From IMG/VR virus record IMGVR_UViG_3300037852_000046, positions 1 to 64,000 of that record: a stretch of DNA of 64,000 nucleotides. One strand, written 5' to 3'. The DNA is from a virus. Below the pieces are notes generated by a model. It saw only the letters and a program-made list of their open reading frames with translations. It had not been told where the DNA came from and ran no database searches. Below are positions 1 to 8,313 of this stretch, one piece after another. How positions within the stretch are numbered: position 1 is the first letter of the stretch; each line of letters opens with the position of its first letter. The translations under genes were made by a program, and so were the position numbers.

Positions 1-519
1 GAAGGTGAGCGCATGGTTGCCGTGGCCGACTGGATCTCGCCTGTTTCTCCTGCTCAAGCTGTACCGGACATCGTGCGCCTTGTCCGCGCGACTTTCCCGC
101 GTGCGAAGGTGAACACCTGGTTGCCGGCGGACGTGATGGATCAGGCGGACCGCATGCCGCTACTCGCGGCGATGAGGAGTGAGGGTTTGCAGCCGATGAG
201 GGGGGCCTACGCCTCATTATCCCGTGGGGCGCTAAGTCCGATGATCCGCACGGAGATGAAGGGAAAGCGGCTGTTCCTTGTGGATAGCCAGGCGCGGCAT
301 ACTATGAATGCGATAGCCGGAGGCTATGTATTTCCGATGAGCAAAAGCGGCCAGCAAGGTTCAGAGCCGGAACGCGGCCCTCATCGGACCCTGATGGAAG
401 GGGTCGAGAGCGCCGCCTACGTGATATGCTCGCAAAGTGGCAATTCCTTGCCAGATGAGTTACATTCTGCTAGAAATCCGCAAGGTGCAACCTATTTCAC
501 TTCTCTTCCAAGGAGATAG
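1..519 (+). CDS. terL: Terminase large subunit, C-terminal part (copy A)
   Basis: The reading frame is open from the first base, so this is the end of a gene that starts outside the window. It matches the last 172 residues of the complete terminase at 37393-39396, with scattered substitutions. That region belongs to the nuclease half, which cuts concatemeric DNA during head filling. The first 98 bases are identical to 38878-38975, after which the copies diverge. An internal ATG at 13 has no convincing ribosome binding site and is not taken as a start. The same small basic genes follow as in copy B. Confidence 0.9.
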   Translation, partial: EGERMVAVADWISPVSPAQAVPDIVRLVRATFPRAKVNTWLPADVMDQADRMPLLAAMRSEGLQPMRGAYASLSRGALSPMIRTEMKGKRLFLVDSQARHTMNAIAGGYVFPMSKSGQQGSEPERGPHRTLMEGVESAAYVICSQSGNSLPDELHSARNPQGATYFTSLPRR

Positions 520-521
520 CC

Positions 522-683
522 ATGGCCGTATCCCGCACAATTCATCCGAAATCCCCGACGCAAAACCCCGTTGCCTTCTACAAGGGCGAGCAGCAGGGCG
601 GCGCGCACGGCAAGCCAACCAGCGTTGGTGAGAAGCTTCAGGGCGGCCCGCAGCGCGAAGTCATGCGCCGCAAGGGGCTGTAA
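522..683 (+). CDS. Small basic phage protein, 53 aa (copy A)
   Basis: Starts at ATG 522, preceded by AAGGAG seven bases upstream and two bases after the terminase stop. The product is rich in Lys, Arg, Gly and Gln, has no hydrophobic segment, and ends in REVMRRKGL. The counterpart at 39399-39560 has the same length and the same ends, and differs mainly in the middle (it gains two cysteines). I do not recognise a family. Position between terminase and portal, basic charge and conservation suggest a head or packaging accessory protein; that role is inferred. Confidence 0.75.
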   Translation: MAVSRTIHPKSPTQNPVAFYKGEQQGGAHGKPTSVGEKLQGGPQREVMRRKGL

Positions 684-848
684 GTGGAGGGCAAGAAAGG
701 CCGCATGAACCGGGTGTACACGGCACCCGGTATCAAGGCATCGCCTGAAGCCGTGAAGAAGGGCGGGCGCACGGACGACCCCGGCAAGGGCAAGATGCCG
801 ATGCGCGGCGAGCGTACGTCGACGCACAAAGGCAAGATGGGCGGCTGA
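684..848 (+). CDS. Small basic phage protein, 54 aa (copy A)
   Basis: Begins at GTG 684 directly after the preceding stop; AAGGGG lies about seven bases upstream, inside the previous gene. A later ATG at 705 is an alternative start. The protein is Lys/Gly-rich (VEGKKGRMNRVYTAPG at the start, HKGKMGG at the end). The counterpart at 39562-39723 is nearly identical through residue 38 and then diverges. No family recognised. It belongs to a cassette of four tightly packed basic proteins. Confidence 0.7.
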   Translation: MEGKKGRMNRVYTAPGIKASPEAVKKGGRTDDPGKGKMPMRGERTSTHKGKMGG

Positions 849-850
849 CC

Positions 851-988
851 ATGGGCTATCGCGACCATCACAAGAGCGAAGGTAGCCAGGGGAAAGAGCG
901 CGATACGCGCAAGACTCCCGGCAAAGGCGCGAAGCCCCCGCCGATGGGCGCGAAGCGCAAGATCGCACCGAAAAAGAGGCCAGCATGA
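851..988 (+). CDS. Small basic phage protein, 45 aa (copy A)
   Basis: ATG 851 follows the previous stop by two bases, and the stop overlaps the ATG of the next gene (ATGA). The protein starts MGYRDHHKSEGS and is then almost only Lys, Arg, Gly, Pro and Ala. The copy B counterpart at 39726-39878 uses GTG, is five residues longer and keeps the GYRDHH start and the KTPGK block. Strong basic charge would suit binding to DNA or to acidic head proteins; this is inference only. Confidence 0.65.
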   Translation: MGYRDHHKSEGSQGKERDTRKTPGKGAKPPPMGAKRKIAPKKRPA

Positions 989-1200
989 AGGTATCGAAAA
1001 AGGACCGCGCCGGCAACAACGGGCGCAACTGGTCACAGTCGGTAGAACTGCGCGACGGCAAGATGTGGGCGGATTCGAAAACGCCGTTCGGACGCACGTC
1101 TAAGAAGCCGGAAGAGGACGACCGGCCGAAAGCCACGCCGAAAGACCGGAATACGGGAAGCCCCCTGTCACGCAAGCTGGCGGGTAAGGTTATCGGATAA
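985..1200 (+). CDS. Small conserved basic phage protein, 71 aa (copy A)
   Basis: ATG 985 overlaps the preceding stop and the final TAA shares a base with the portal ATG, so translation is probably coupled. The central block NWSQSVELRDGKMWADSKTP is identical in the counterpart at 39880-40092, while both ends vary, which indicates a constrained core. No known domain is evident. It is the best conserved of the four small proteins between terminase and portal. Confidence 0.75.
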   Translation: MKVSKKDRAGNNGRNWSQSVELRDGKMWADSKTPFGRTSKKPEEDDRPKATPKDRNTGSPLSRKLAGKVIG

Positions 1201-3374
1201 TGGCCCGCAAAAAGAAAGAAGAAAAGCACGAAGACCTGCCCGTCATCGAAACGGTCGATGCACGGGCAATTGACGCTGAACGCACCGGGGAAGAGCTGGA
1301 GAATTTCGCAGAGGATATGTCCTCGGATGCCTATATTGAGGCTTGTAAGTTATACCCTAAAATTCAGCGTTGCTTCGAAAATAAACAACAGCAGTCGGAT
1401 TGGATCGAAGAATATTGGAACGTGTACAATGCGCGCCCTGATGAAAACCAGCAATACACCGGGAACTCCCAGTGCTATATCCCCGCTGTCAGGGATGCCA
1501 TCAACGCTCGTTGTAAGCGGACCCTTGCAACTCTTTTCCCCGCGAATTACAAGCACGTCGACGCTGTCGGCCCTGCCTCAGTCACCCCTTTCCCGACGTT
1601 GGCTTTACTGGAACACTACATCCGTAAGACGAATCTGAAAGATATCGTTCGCGCGGATCTGCTCTCGGGCGATGTCTCCGGCCAGTGGCTGCTTTACATC
1701 GACTGGATGCGCACCACGCGCCGCGTCACCGAACTCGTCAAGAAACCGCCTATCGTCGAGACGATGGCCGGCGACGAAGAGGACATGACGATTGAGGAAG
1801 AGTGGGACATCGAGGAGAAGACGGTCGTCGATGAGATGCCGGATATCACGCCAATGGCGGTTGACGATCTGGCAGTCTACCCGCCCACGGTGAACGATAT
1901 TGAGCGCGCGACAGCTACGGCGATTCGTCTGCGCCTGTCGAAGGAATCGGTGGAGCAGTTTATTGAAGAAGGCGTCTTCGTCGGATGGAACGCGAAAGAG
2001 ATCATGGACAATCTGAACGAGCCAGACGGCGGCCGTCAGAAGCGTGTCCCGAATAAACGCCGCACGGCAGATGCGGGCGTGCGCACCGAGGGCACGTACA
2101 AGTACGCGCTGATTTACGAAGTCCATACGAATCTGGAACTGGAAGAAGGCAAGGGCAAAGAGCCCTGCTTTGTCTACTACGCCGGTCCGGAAGTCATTCT
2201 CGGCATCATCCGTAACCCATTCTGGTCGAAGAAGCGCCCGATCATCACAGCACCCGTCGAACGGATTCAGGGAACGATTTACGGGATCTCGCGCGTCGAA
2301 CCGGTCAAATACCTCCAGTGGAATCTTAACGACTACTGGAATATGGGGCAGGACAGCGCGCAGTATGCGCTTTTGCCTATCGTCATGACCGATCCGTTAG
2401 CCAACCCCAATTACCAGAGCATGGTGATGGGGCTCGCCGCTGTGTGGTTGACGAACCCCCAGACGACCCAGTTCGCGCAGTTTCCGGCCATCTATAAAGA
2501 CGCCGTGGCTTTGTGTCAGGCGATCAAGGCGCAGATCAACGAGAGCATGGAAGTCAACGACGCCATGCTCGGCAAGATGCCGGCGGGCCGGAAGAATCAG
2601 GCACAGGCCGCAGCGCAGGCGCAGGAACAGCAGTCGAACATCATCGACCATGCGAAGCGCTACGAGGGTTGCATCCTGAACCCGTTGCTTGAGCGCATGT
2701 TCGAGCTCGACCGCCAGTTCCGCACGAAGGAACTGACCGTAGTGACGATGGGCGAGGTTGGCGCGCGTGCCAAGCAGGAAGAGATTCCGGTGCAGGCCTT
2801 CTCAGAGCGCTATTTCTTCCGCTGGTGCGGCACGGCCTACCAGACCGGTATGCAGCGCATGCAACAGATGATTGCGTGGATGAACGTGCTTCGCGGCATT
2901 CCCCCGCAGCAGCTGGACGGCAGGCGGCTCAATGTTGGTCCAATCCTGGAGATGGGAACCGAACAGATTTTCGGGCCTGAAGTCGGCCCGCGCATCCTGA
3001 TCGACGAGCGCAACCTGTTTCATGTCGAGCCATCAGACGAGAACCTGATGATGCACAACGGCTTGCCGGCGGAAGTGCATCCGGCGGACGACGATCAGCG
3101 GCACATCGCGGAGCATATGCGCGGTGCGACGCTGACCGGCGATCCGGTCGGCCTGTTCCGCGCGCACATCCAGCAGCATCAGCAGGCCATGAATCAGAAG
3201 ATGCAAAAGGCGCTTGGTCCTCCGCAAGGGCAGCAAGGCGTACCGGGCGGCGCAGGGCCAGGCGTGGCAGGTACTCCGCGCCCCGGCGCGCAACCGGGCC
3301 AGCCTCGCCCGCAAGGGCCCGCCGGAATGATTCATCCGGACACGGTTCAGGATGCACAAATGGGGCCTCGCTAA
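1200..3374 (+). CDS. Portal protein (copy A)
   Basis: A 724-residue protein directly downstream of the terminase cassette, in the position and size range of P22- and N4-type podovirus portals. Portals form the dodecameric ring at one head vertex through which DNA is packaged and ejected, and which carries the short tail. It has a charged N-terminus (MARKKKEE), a mixed alpha/beta core, and a Gln/Pro/Gly-rich tail from about residue 660. The copy B protein at 40610-42790 is almost identical beyond residue 230, with most changes in the first 220 residues. Function rests on size, order and general character; no single catalytic motif proves it. Confidence 0.85.
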   Translation: MARKKKEEKHEDLPVIETVDARAIDAERTGEELENFAEDMSSDAYIEACKLYPKIQRCFENKQQQSDWIEEYWNVYNARPDENQQYTGNSQCYIPAVRDAINARCKRTLATLFPANYKHVDAVGPASVTPFPTLALLEHYIRKTNLKDIVRADLLSGDVSGQWLLYIDWMRTTRRVTELVKKPPIVETMAGDEEDMTIEEEWDIEEKTVVDEMPDITPMAVDDLAVYPPTVNDIERATATAIRLRLSKESVEQFIEEGVFVGWNAKEIMDNLNEPDGGRQKRVPNKRRTADAGVRTEGTYKYALIYEVHTNLELEEGKGKEPCFVYYAGPEVILGIIRNPFWSKKRPIITAPVERIQGTIYGISRVEPVKYLQWNLNDYWNMGQDSAQYALLPIVMTDPLANPNYQSMVMGLAAVWLTNPQTTQFAQFPAIYKDAVALCQAIKAQINESMEVNDAMLGKMPAGRKNQAQAAAQAQEQQSNIIDHAKRYEGCILNPLLERMFELDRQFRTKELTVVTMGEVGARAKQEEIPVQAFSERYFFRWCGTAYQTGMQRMQQMIAWMNVLRGIPPQQLDGRRLNVGPILEMGTEQIFGPEVGPRILIDERNLFHVEPSDENLMMHNGLPAEVHPADDDQRHIAEHMRGATLTGDPVGLFRAHIQQHQQAMNQKMQKALGPPQGQQGVPGGAGPGVAGTPRPGAQPGQPRPQGPAGMIHPDTVQDAQMGPR

Positions 3375-3703
3375 TGATTGCGCGATCGACGCTATGGGGC
3401 ACTATCCAGTTCGGTGATGAGTTTTACAGGCTCACCGAACTGGAGCAGTGCGCCATCGTCGCGCACGAACAGGGCCATATCCATCACCGGCACACGTGGA
3501 AGCGCCTCGCGCGGCTCGTGACTTTCCGATGGAAGGGTTTCTTCGAGTTCTGCGAAGCGCAGGAACTGGAAGCGGATCGGTACGCCGCGGAACGCGGACA
3601 CGCGGCCGGCCTGATCTCTTTCCTGTTTCGCAGTAACCTGCATGTAAAATCCGCTGGATATCCGACGCATAAACAGCGCATAGAGGCTATCCATGTCCGA
3701 TGA
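3374..3703 (+). CDS. Small M48-like zinc metallopeptidase (copy A)
   Basis: A 109-residue protein with the zinc-metallopeptidase signature HEQGH at residues 31-35 and a second helix ELEAD at 64-68, the spacing expected of a minimal M48 (HtpX/Ste24-like) domain. The end, YPTHKQRIEAIH, resembles the H-P-x-x-x-x-R-I-x-x-L segment that closes M48 domains. There is no membrane helix or signal peptide, unlike HtpX, so it should act in the cytoplasm or in the virion. ATG 3374 overlaps the portal stop (TAATG), and the end overlaps the fibre start by 11 bases. Processing of head or tail proteins is a reasonable guess but not shown. Confidence 0.8.
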   Translation: MIARSTLWGTIQFGDEFYRLTELEQCAIVAHEQGHIHHRHTWKRLARLVTFRWKGFFEFCEAQELEADRYAAERGHAAGLISFLFRSNLHVKSAGYPTHKQRIEAIHVR

Positions 3704-5552
3704 ATTCCGCATCATCCCCTACGTTGTGCGCTCGGCAGGCACCGATGTGCCTCCGGAAGAAGTGCAGGCCGCGATCAACTCGCTCGCGCAGCAGACCACG
3801 GTTGACCTGAACATTCTCGCCAGCCAGGCGCAAAGCCCGACTGGGCCGGCAGGCGGCGATCTCGGCGGCACCTATCCGAACCCAACTGTGGTAGGTCTGC
3901 ACGTAACGACCGGTACGGAAAGCGGTGTCACGGTTACTGGAAATACAATCAATAGTTCACCGATCGGCCAGACTACGCCGGCCGCCGGGGCTTTCACGAC
4001 GTTGACCGCGACCACGCCAATTGGCGCGGCAAGCGGCGGCACGGGCCAGAATACGTTAAGCGCGCACAATGTCCTGCTAGGTGAAGGTACAGGCGCGGTA
4101 GGCTTCGCGGCTCCGGGCGTCACTGCTCAACCCCTTGTTTCGAACGGTTCAGGCGTTGATCCTTCTTTTCAAACCCTGGGTGTAGCCGGAGGGGGGACCG
4201 GTCAGGCGTCGTTACTTTCGCATGGCGTTTTGATAGGCGAAGGAACAGGAGCCATTCATTCAACTGCCGGAACGACCGGGCAGATGCTGCTTGGCGTGAC
4301 CGGAGCGGATCCGGCTTTCGGAAACAATCCGACGATTACCGGCGGCACAATCGACAATGCGCCTATCGGAGGCACAACACCGGCTTCTGCTAAAGTTACA
4401 AGTCTGATCATCCCCAGCACAGGCACGGGCGTAAGCCAGACCTTCATAGGCTCCGGCGGCGCGGCGCTGATGTGGGAAAATCAGACAGCAGTAGCGGCGA
4501 ACGCCACCACTCCCGAAATCGGTGCGCAGTTCACCATAAATTCCAACGTTGGAACGGCCAACAAGACAACGGCGTACAAGATAGGTTTGACCTCTTCCGC
4601 CATCGGAGGAGCGAATTCTGCCAACGTCTACGGGCTCAACACTATTACGCAGGGTTTCGGCGGAACGTATCTGGTAACGGGTATCGAAAGCGATGTCAAC
4701 AATGTCGGCGCGGACTCCATAACCCTCGGGGGTTCGGCGGCGGTGTACGGACTGGTTGCGGTCGCCGCCGGAAGTTTCAAGTCAACCGCCGGCCTGTGGT
4801 TGACGAACGGGGGCTCTTCCGGCTCATGGACGTACGGATGCGCTGTATCGCAGGCGAACGTCGCAGCGTACTACGAAGCCAGCACGGCAACCGCCGGCCT
4901 GAACATCGCAGGCACGCATACCGCCGGGATAGACATGACCGCCGGCACGATGACGCATCTTATGACGTTGCCGAATAACGTCGATATCGCGCAAAAGGAT
5001 AGCGGCGGAACGCTCAGAACCCTGATCTATACTGACAACACGAACAACGTCCACTTAGGCGATCCCGCCCTGAGTTCCGTAACTTCAGAAACAAATTTCA
5101 TATCTGTTGGTTCGGTAACGCCTTCGCAGACCGGCGGCATCGTTGGCACCACTACAAACAACAATGCGAACACGGGCAGCGTGGGCGAGTATGTAACCAA
5201 CACGACGACCGGAACATCCCTCGCTACAGGTACTACCGCAAATGCAACCAGTGTTTCACTGACTGCCGGCGACTGGGACGTTACAGGTGTCGTTCGTTTT
5301 AACCCGGCGGGGACTACCACAGTAAGCAATGAATACGCAGGAATCAGTACAACATCAGCTACGCTCGGCATATTGGGCACCTTTGTACAGGATTCCGGCC
5401 CGCTCAATACCGGGTCGCAGATGTACACCACATGCCCCGTCGTGAGAGTCAGCATCGCGGCGACTACGACTGTGTACGCTGTGGCGCAGGCCACGTTCGG
5501 TACGAGTACGATGTCTTGTGATGGTTTTATCCGGGCGCGTCGTGTCCGTTGA
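3693..5552 (+). CDS. Tail fibre / receptor-binding protein (copy A)
   Basis: A 619-residue Gly/Thr/Ala-rich protein. Residues 1-60 form a short head resembling the copy B fibre. Then come beta-rich repeats built on GGTGQxxLxxHxVLxGEGTGA (two copies) and an NPTITGGTIDN block, typical of trimeric fibre shafts. About residues 250-450 are specific to copy A, and the last 140 residues form a beta domain with a LTAGDWDVTG motif common at phage fibre ends. The head-proximal part is shared with 43109-44893 while the tip is not, as expected for receptor-binding specificity. The stop codon overlaps the promoter at 5549. Confidence 0.8.
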   Translation: MSDEFRIIPYVVRSAGTDVPPEEVQAAINSLAQQTTVDLNILASQAQSPTGPAGGDLGGTYPNPTVVGLHVTTGTESGVTVTGNTINSSPIGQTTPAAGAFTTLTATTPIGAASGGTGQNTLSAHNVLLGEGTGAVGFAAPGVTAQPLVSNGSGVDPSFQTLGVAGGGTGQASLLSHGVLIGEGTGAIHSTAGTTGQMLLGVTGADPAFGNNPTITGGTIDNAPIGGTTPASAKVTSLIIPSTGTGVSQTFIGSGGAALMWENQTAVAANATTPEIGAQFTINSNVGTANKTTAYKIGLTSSAIGGANSANVYGLNTITQGFGGTYLVTGIESDVNNVGADSITLGGSAAVYGLVAVAAGSFKSTAGLWLTNGGSSGSWTYGCAVSQANVAAYYEASTATAGLNIAGTHTAGIDMTAGTMTHLMTLPNNVDIAQKDSGGTLRTLIYTDNTNNVHLGDPALSSVTSETNFISVGSVTPSQTGGIVGTTTNNNANTGSVGEYVTNTTTGTSLATGTTANATSVSLTAGDWDVTGVVRFNPAGTTTVSNEYAGISTTSATLGILGTFVQDSGPLNTGSQMYTTCPVVRVSIAATTTVYAVAQATFGTSTMSCDGFIRARRVR

Positions 5553-5577
5553 CTTTTCTGTAACAATCGCATATAAC
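5549..5577 (+). promoter_or_regulatory. Promoter of the capsid unit (copy A)
   Basis: TTGACT (5549-5554), a 17-base spacer and TATAAC (5572-5577) make a good sigma70-type promoter. It starts in the fibre stop codon and lies 28 bases before the GTG of the next gene. The same elements and spacing recur at 44890-44918 in copy B, although the fibre codons just upstream have diverged, which supports selection on the site. Confidence 0.75.
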
Positions 5578-5604
5578 CGGCGAAAGCCTACACAGGAGCT
5601 TATC

Positions 5605-6129
5605 GTGCGAAAACTCAGCAAATTGACCGCGATGATTCGCGCGTTGTTTCCCGGCGTTCAGGGGCAAACTCCCGTCATTTCTCCGATGCTCGGCGCACTG
5701 GCGGATCAAACCGGCATTATCAATTCGATTCTGTCCATCAACCCGTGGCAAGCTGCTATCTACAACGCAGCCTCGAACACGACGGGCTTCACGGCTACCC
5801 AGTCGCAGATCATGGGTGCGGAAACAACCGTACTGAACCTGACGGGCACGCTCGGCGCGGGCGCTGCACTTACGCTCCCTACGGCGGCCGTGATGCAGGC
5901 GACGATGACCCCGCAGCAGGCAGTAGTCGGGTCAACTACTACGCTTCGCGTAATCAATAGCTCGGGCGGTGCTTTCTCCTGGACAGTTACTACGGCCACT
6001 GGATGGACGCTTAACGGAACCATGACGGTAGCGCAAAATACCTGGCGCGATTTCATCGTGACGATCACGGCTGTCGGGGCTACGCCGACGATGACGCTTC
6101 AGGCGATCGGCACTGGCACGCAATCGTAA
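5605..6129 (+). CDS. Putative capsid decoration / head protein with LFPG N-terminus (copy A)
   Basis: GTG 5605 is chosen because AGGAG lies eight bases upstream and the same start is conserved in copy B. The 174-residue product opens with a basic amphipathic segment ending in LFPGV (residues 14-18), followed by a Thr/Val/Ala-rich, beta-predicted body (GAGAALTLPTAAVMQATMTP, then GWTLNGTMTV). Lying first in a promoter-driven unit with scaffold and capsid genes suggests a head decoration or stabilising protein. No family is recognised. Confidence 0.7.
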   Translation: MRKLSKLTAMIRALFPGVQGQTPVISPMLGALADQTGIINSILSINPWQAAIYNAASNTTGFTATQSQIMGAETTVLNLTGTLGAGAALTLPTAAVMQATMTPQQAVVGSTTTLRVINSSGGAFSWTVTTATGWTLNGTMTVAQNTWRDFIVTITAVGATPTMTLQAIGTGTQS

Positions 6130-6138
6130 GGAATGACA

Positions 6139-6864
6139 ATGAACAAGCTGCTTAAAAAGCTGCTCGGCCTTCTTTTCCCGGGGATTGACGGCGATGATAC
6201 TGATGTTGATCCTCCTGAACTTCCTGAGTCACCTGATCCCGATGGTGATGATCCTGATCTTGATCTTGACCTTGATCTGCCTGACGATACTCCTGCACGC
6301 GCCGCCCCGCGCCGTGACGATTCTGGTGAGCGCCTGGCTCGGCTGGAAGCTGAAGTCTCGGCAGCGAAGCGTTATGCGGATGAAGTCAAATCTCGCCAGC
6401 CCGCTCCGGTAGACAGCGAGTTCCAGCGGGAAGAGGAAAAGCTTCGCAATCCGGAAACGACGGAACTGGAGCGCTGGCAGATCCAGTCAAATCGCACTCT
6501 ACGGGAAGCGAAAGCCGAAGCGCGCCAGGCGAGGCTTGAAGCGGCCGACATGATCGACCGCACGCGGTTCGAGTCGAAGAATTCGACCGACCCGCGCCGC
6601 GCGAAGTATGCGGAGCGCGTGGAAGAGGCGATCCAGCAGGAGCGTGCGCAGGGGCGCAACGCGTCGCGCGAGGCTGTCTACTTCTACATGCTTGGCAAGG
6701 ATATCGCAGAGGGCAAGCTCAAAGCGAAGGCGAAACCGGCATCGAAAACGCCGGACGTGCCGCGCGGCAGGTCTCCGGGGGTTCGGAGCGACGTTCAGGG
6801 CCGGGGCAGGCCCACGACTGATAAAGACAAGCTTCGTGCTCGTCTCGAAAATCAGAATATTTAA
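6139..6864 (+). CDS. Capsid scaffolding protein (copy A)
   Basis: A highly charged protein directly before the capsid gene, the classic scaffold position. It opens with a Leu/Lys amphipathic segment ending in LFPGI, then an Asp/Pro-rich acidic tract (residues 18-50), a long charged helical region with coiled-coil character (about 60-200), and a basic Arg/Lys/Pro-rich C-terminus like the coat-binding ends of scaffolds. I prefer ATG 6139 over the in-frame ATG 6133 because copy B has only the equivalent of 6139. Scaffolds direct procapsid assembly and are lost or cleaved on maturation. Confidence 0.8.
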   Translation: MNKLLKKLLGLLFPGIDGDDTDVDPPELPESPDPDGDDPDLDLDLDLPDDTPARAAPRRDDSGERLARLEAEVSAAKRYADEVKSRQPAPVDSEFQREEEKLRNPETTELERWQIQSNRTLREAKAEARQARLEAADMIDRTRFESKNSTDPRRAKYAERVEEAIQQERAQGRNASREAVYFYMLGKDIAEGKLKAKAKPASKTPDVPRGRSPGVRSDVQGRGRPTTDKDKLRARLENQNI

Positions 6865-6879
6865 CCACGAGAGGAAACC

Positions 6880-8301
6880 ATGTCCTACCTCAAGAAACTG
6901 GGCCTCATGTGGGCCTCGCTGTTCCCCGGCGTGACAAACCAGTCAACCAGTTTTACGGCTGACGTTGAAGCATACATTCAGGAAGAAGTCGAGCCACTGG
7001 CCCGCCGGCAACTGGTCGCATACCAGTTCGGCAAGCCGCTCAAGCTCGATACGAATCGCGGCACGACCTACACGGCTTCGCGCTACCAGCGTCTTCCGCT
7101 GCCGTTCGCGCCGTTGCAGGAAGGCGTCGCGCCCCCCGGCGAGGCGATGGCGCTGCAACAGGTCTCGGCGACCGCGCAGCAATGGGGCGATCGCGTCATC
7201 ATCACCGACGTGGCGAACCTGACCATCAAGCACCCGCTCTTCCAGCAGGCCTGCGAACTGGTCGCGCTTCAGCTTCCGGAAACGCTCGAACGCAACACGA
7301 TGAATACGCTGATGGCGGCCACGCAGGTGAACTTCGCCAACGGCAAAACGTCGCGCGCCAACCTGCTCGCCACCGATGTCATGACGCCGCACGAGAACAA
7401 CCGCATTGTCGGAACGTTCCTGACCTATGGCGTTCCGCGCTTCATGGGCGACGAGCGGGAAGACATGATGATCGAGGCGGGCGCGTATCGCGATCCATCG
7501 AAGTCGCCGGCCGTGATGCAGCACTACATCGGCCTGATTCACCCGCTGTCGGCGCAGGATATGCGCGAGAACACGACCGTGGCCAATGCCTGGTCGTACA
7601 GCGACATCAACCGCCTGTACAACAACGAACTCGGCCCGTTTGGCGGCACGCGCTTTGTCGAATCGAACATGATTCCGTTCTTCACGGGCGTGGCTGCGAT
7701 CCAGGGCACGGCTTCGGCTTCGGGCGGCACGCTCGCGACGAACGCCGGTTACCAGATCATCGTAACCGCTTCGCCGGCGCAGACTTCGGTTGAACAGCAG
7801 ATCTACCAGGTGTCGAATGCGATCTCGGTTACTGGCCCGACTGGTTCTATCAGCGTTGTCCTGCCCCAACTGGCCGGCTACGTGTTCAACATCTACATCG
7901 GCACGTCGGCCACGCCGTCCAACCTTGCAACCGCAATCGGTCTCGGCGTTCCGGCTACCGGCCCCCTGGCCGGCCAGGCAACGCAGCTTCTGCCGAACCA
8001 AACTGTCACCCTGACAGGCATCGGCGTCGCGCAAACGCCGCCGGCCGCTCCGGCCACGGGCGTTTCAGTATTCCCGACGATATACATCGGCAATCACTCG
8101 TACGGTCAGGTGCTGCTCGAAAACCCCGAGTTTCACTATCTGACGGGCCCTGACAAGTCAGATCCGCTGAATCAGACGCGCGTGGTAAGCTGGAAAGTGT
8201 TCTACGGCTCGATCATCCTCAACCAGGCGTTTTTGGCTCGCGTTGAAGCCGGTTCTGCCTTCAGCACGACGTTCTCCGCCGGCACTGTGACAACCCCGTA
8301 A
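6880..8301 (+). CDS. Major capsid protein (N4-gp56-like) (copy A)
   Basis: A 473-residue protein with a good ribosome binding site (GAGAGGAAACC), positioned after the scaffold. The N-terminus carries LFPGV (residues 14-18). The E-loop/spine-like middle and the end (SWKVFYGSIILNQAFLARVE) resemble the N4-gp56 capsid family, which has the HK97 fold. About residues 270-395 form a Thr/Ala/Gly-rich, beta-type insertion, possibly an Ig-like or surface domain. I count six differences from the copy B protein, by far the strongest conservation in the window. Confidence 0.82.
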   Translation: MSYLKKLGLMWASLFPGVTNQSTSFTADVEAYIQEEVEPLARRQLVAYQFGKPLKLDTNRGTTYTASRYQRLPLPFAPLQEGVAPPGEAMALQQVSATAQQWGDRVIITDVANLTIKHPLFQQACELVALQLPETLERNTMNTLMAATQVNFANGKTSRANLLATDVMTPHENNRIVGTFLTYGVPRFMGDEREDMMIEAGAYRDPSKSPAVMQHYIGLIHPLSAQDMRENTTVANAWSYSDINRLYNNELGPFGGTRFVESNMIPFFTGVAAIQGTASASGGTLATNAGYQIIVTASPAQTSVEQQIYQVSNAISVTGPTGSISVVLPQLAGYVFNIYIGTSATPSNLATAIGLGVPATGPLAGQATQLLPNQTVTLTGIGVAQTPPAAPATGVSVFPTIYIGNHSYGQVLLENPEFHYLTGPDKSDPLNQTRVVSWKVFYGSIILNQAFLARVEAGSAFSTTFSAGTVTTP

Positions 8302-8313
8302 TCAGGAGCGTAA

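Noticed and set aside
6943-8034. Long open frame opposite the capsid gene (also 45819-47366)
   Set aside because: Arg/His/Asp-rich shadow of GC-rich codons; no ribosome binding site, not a plausible protein composition, and the capsid gene is certain.
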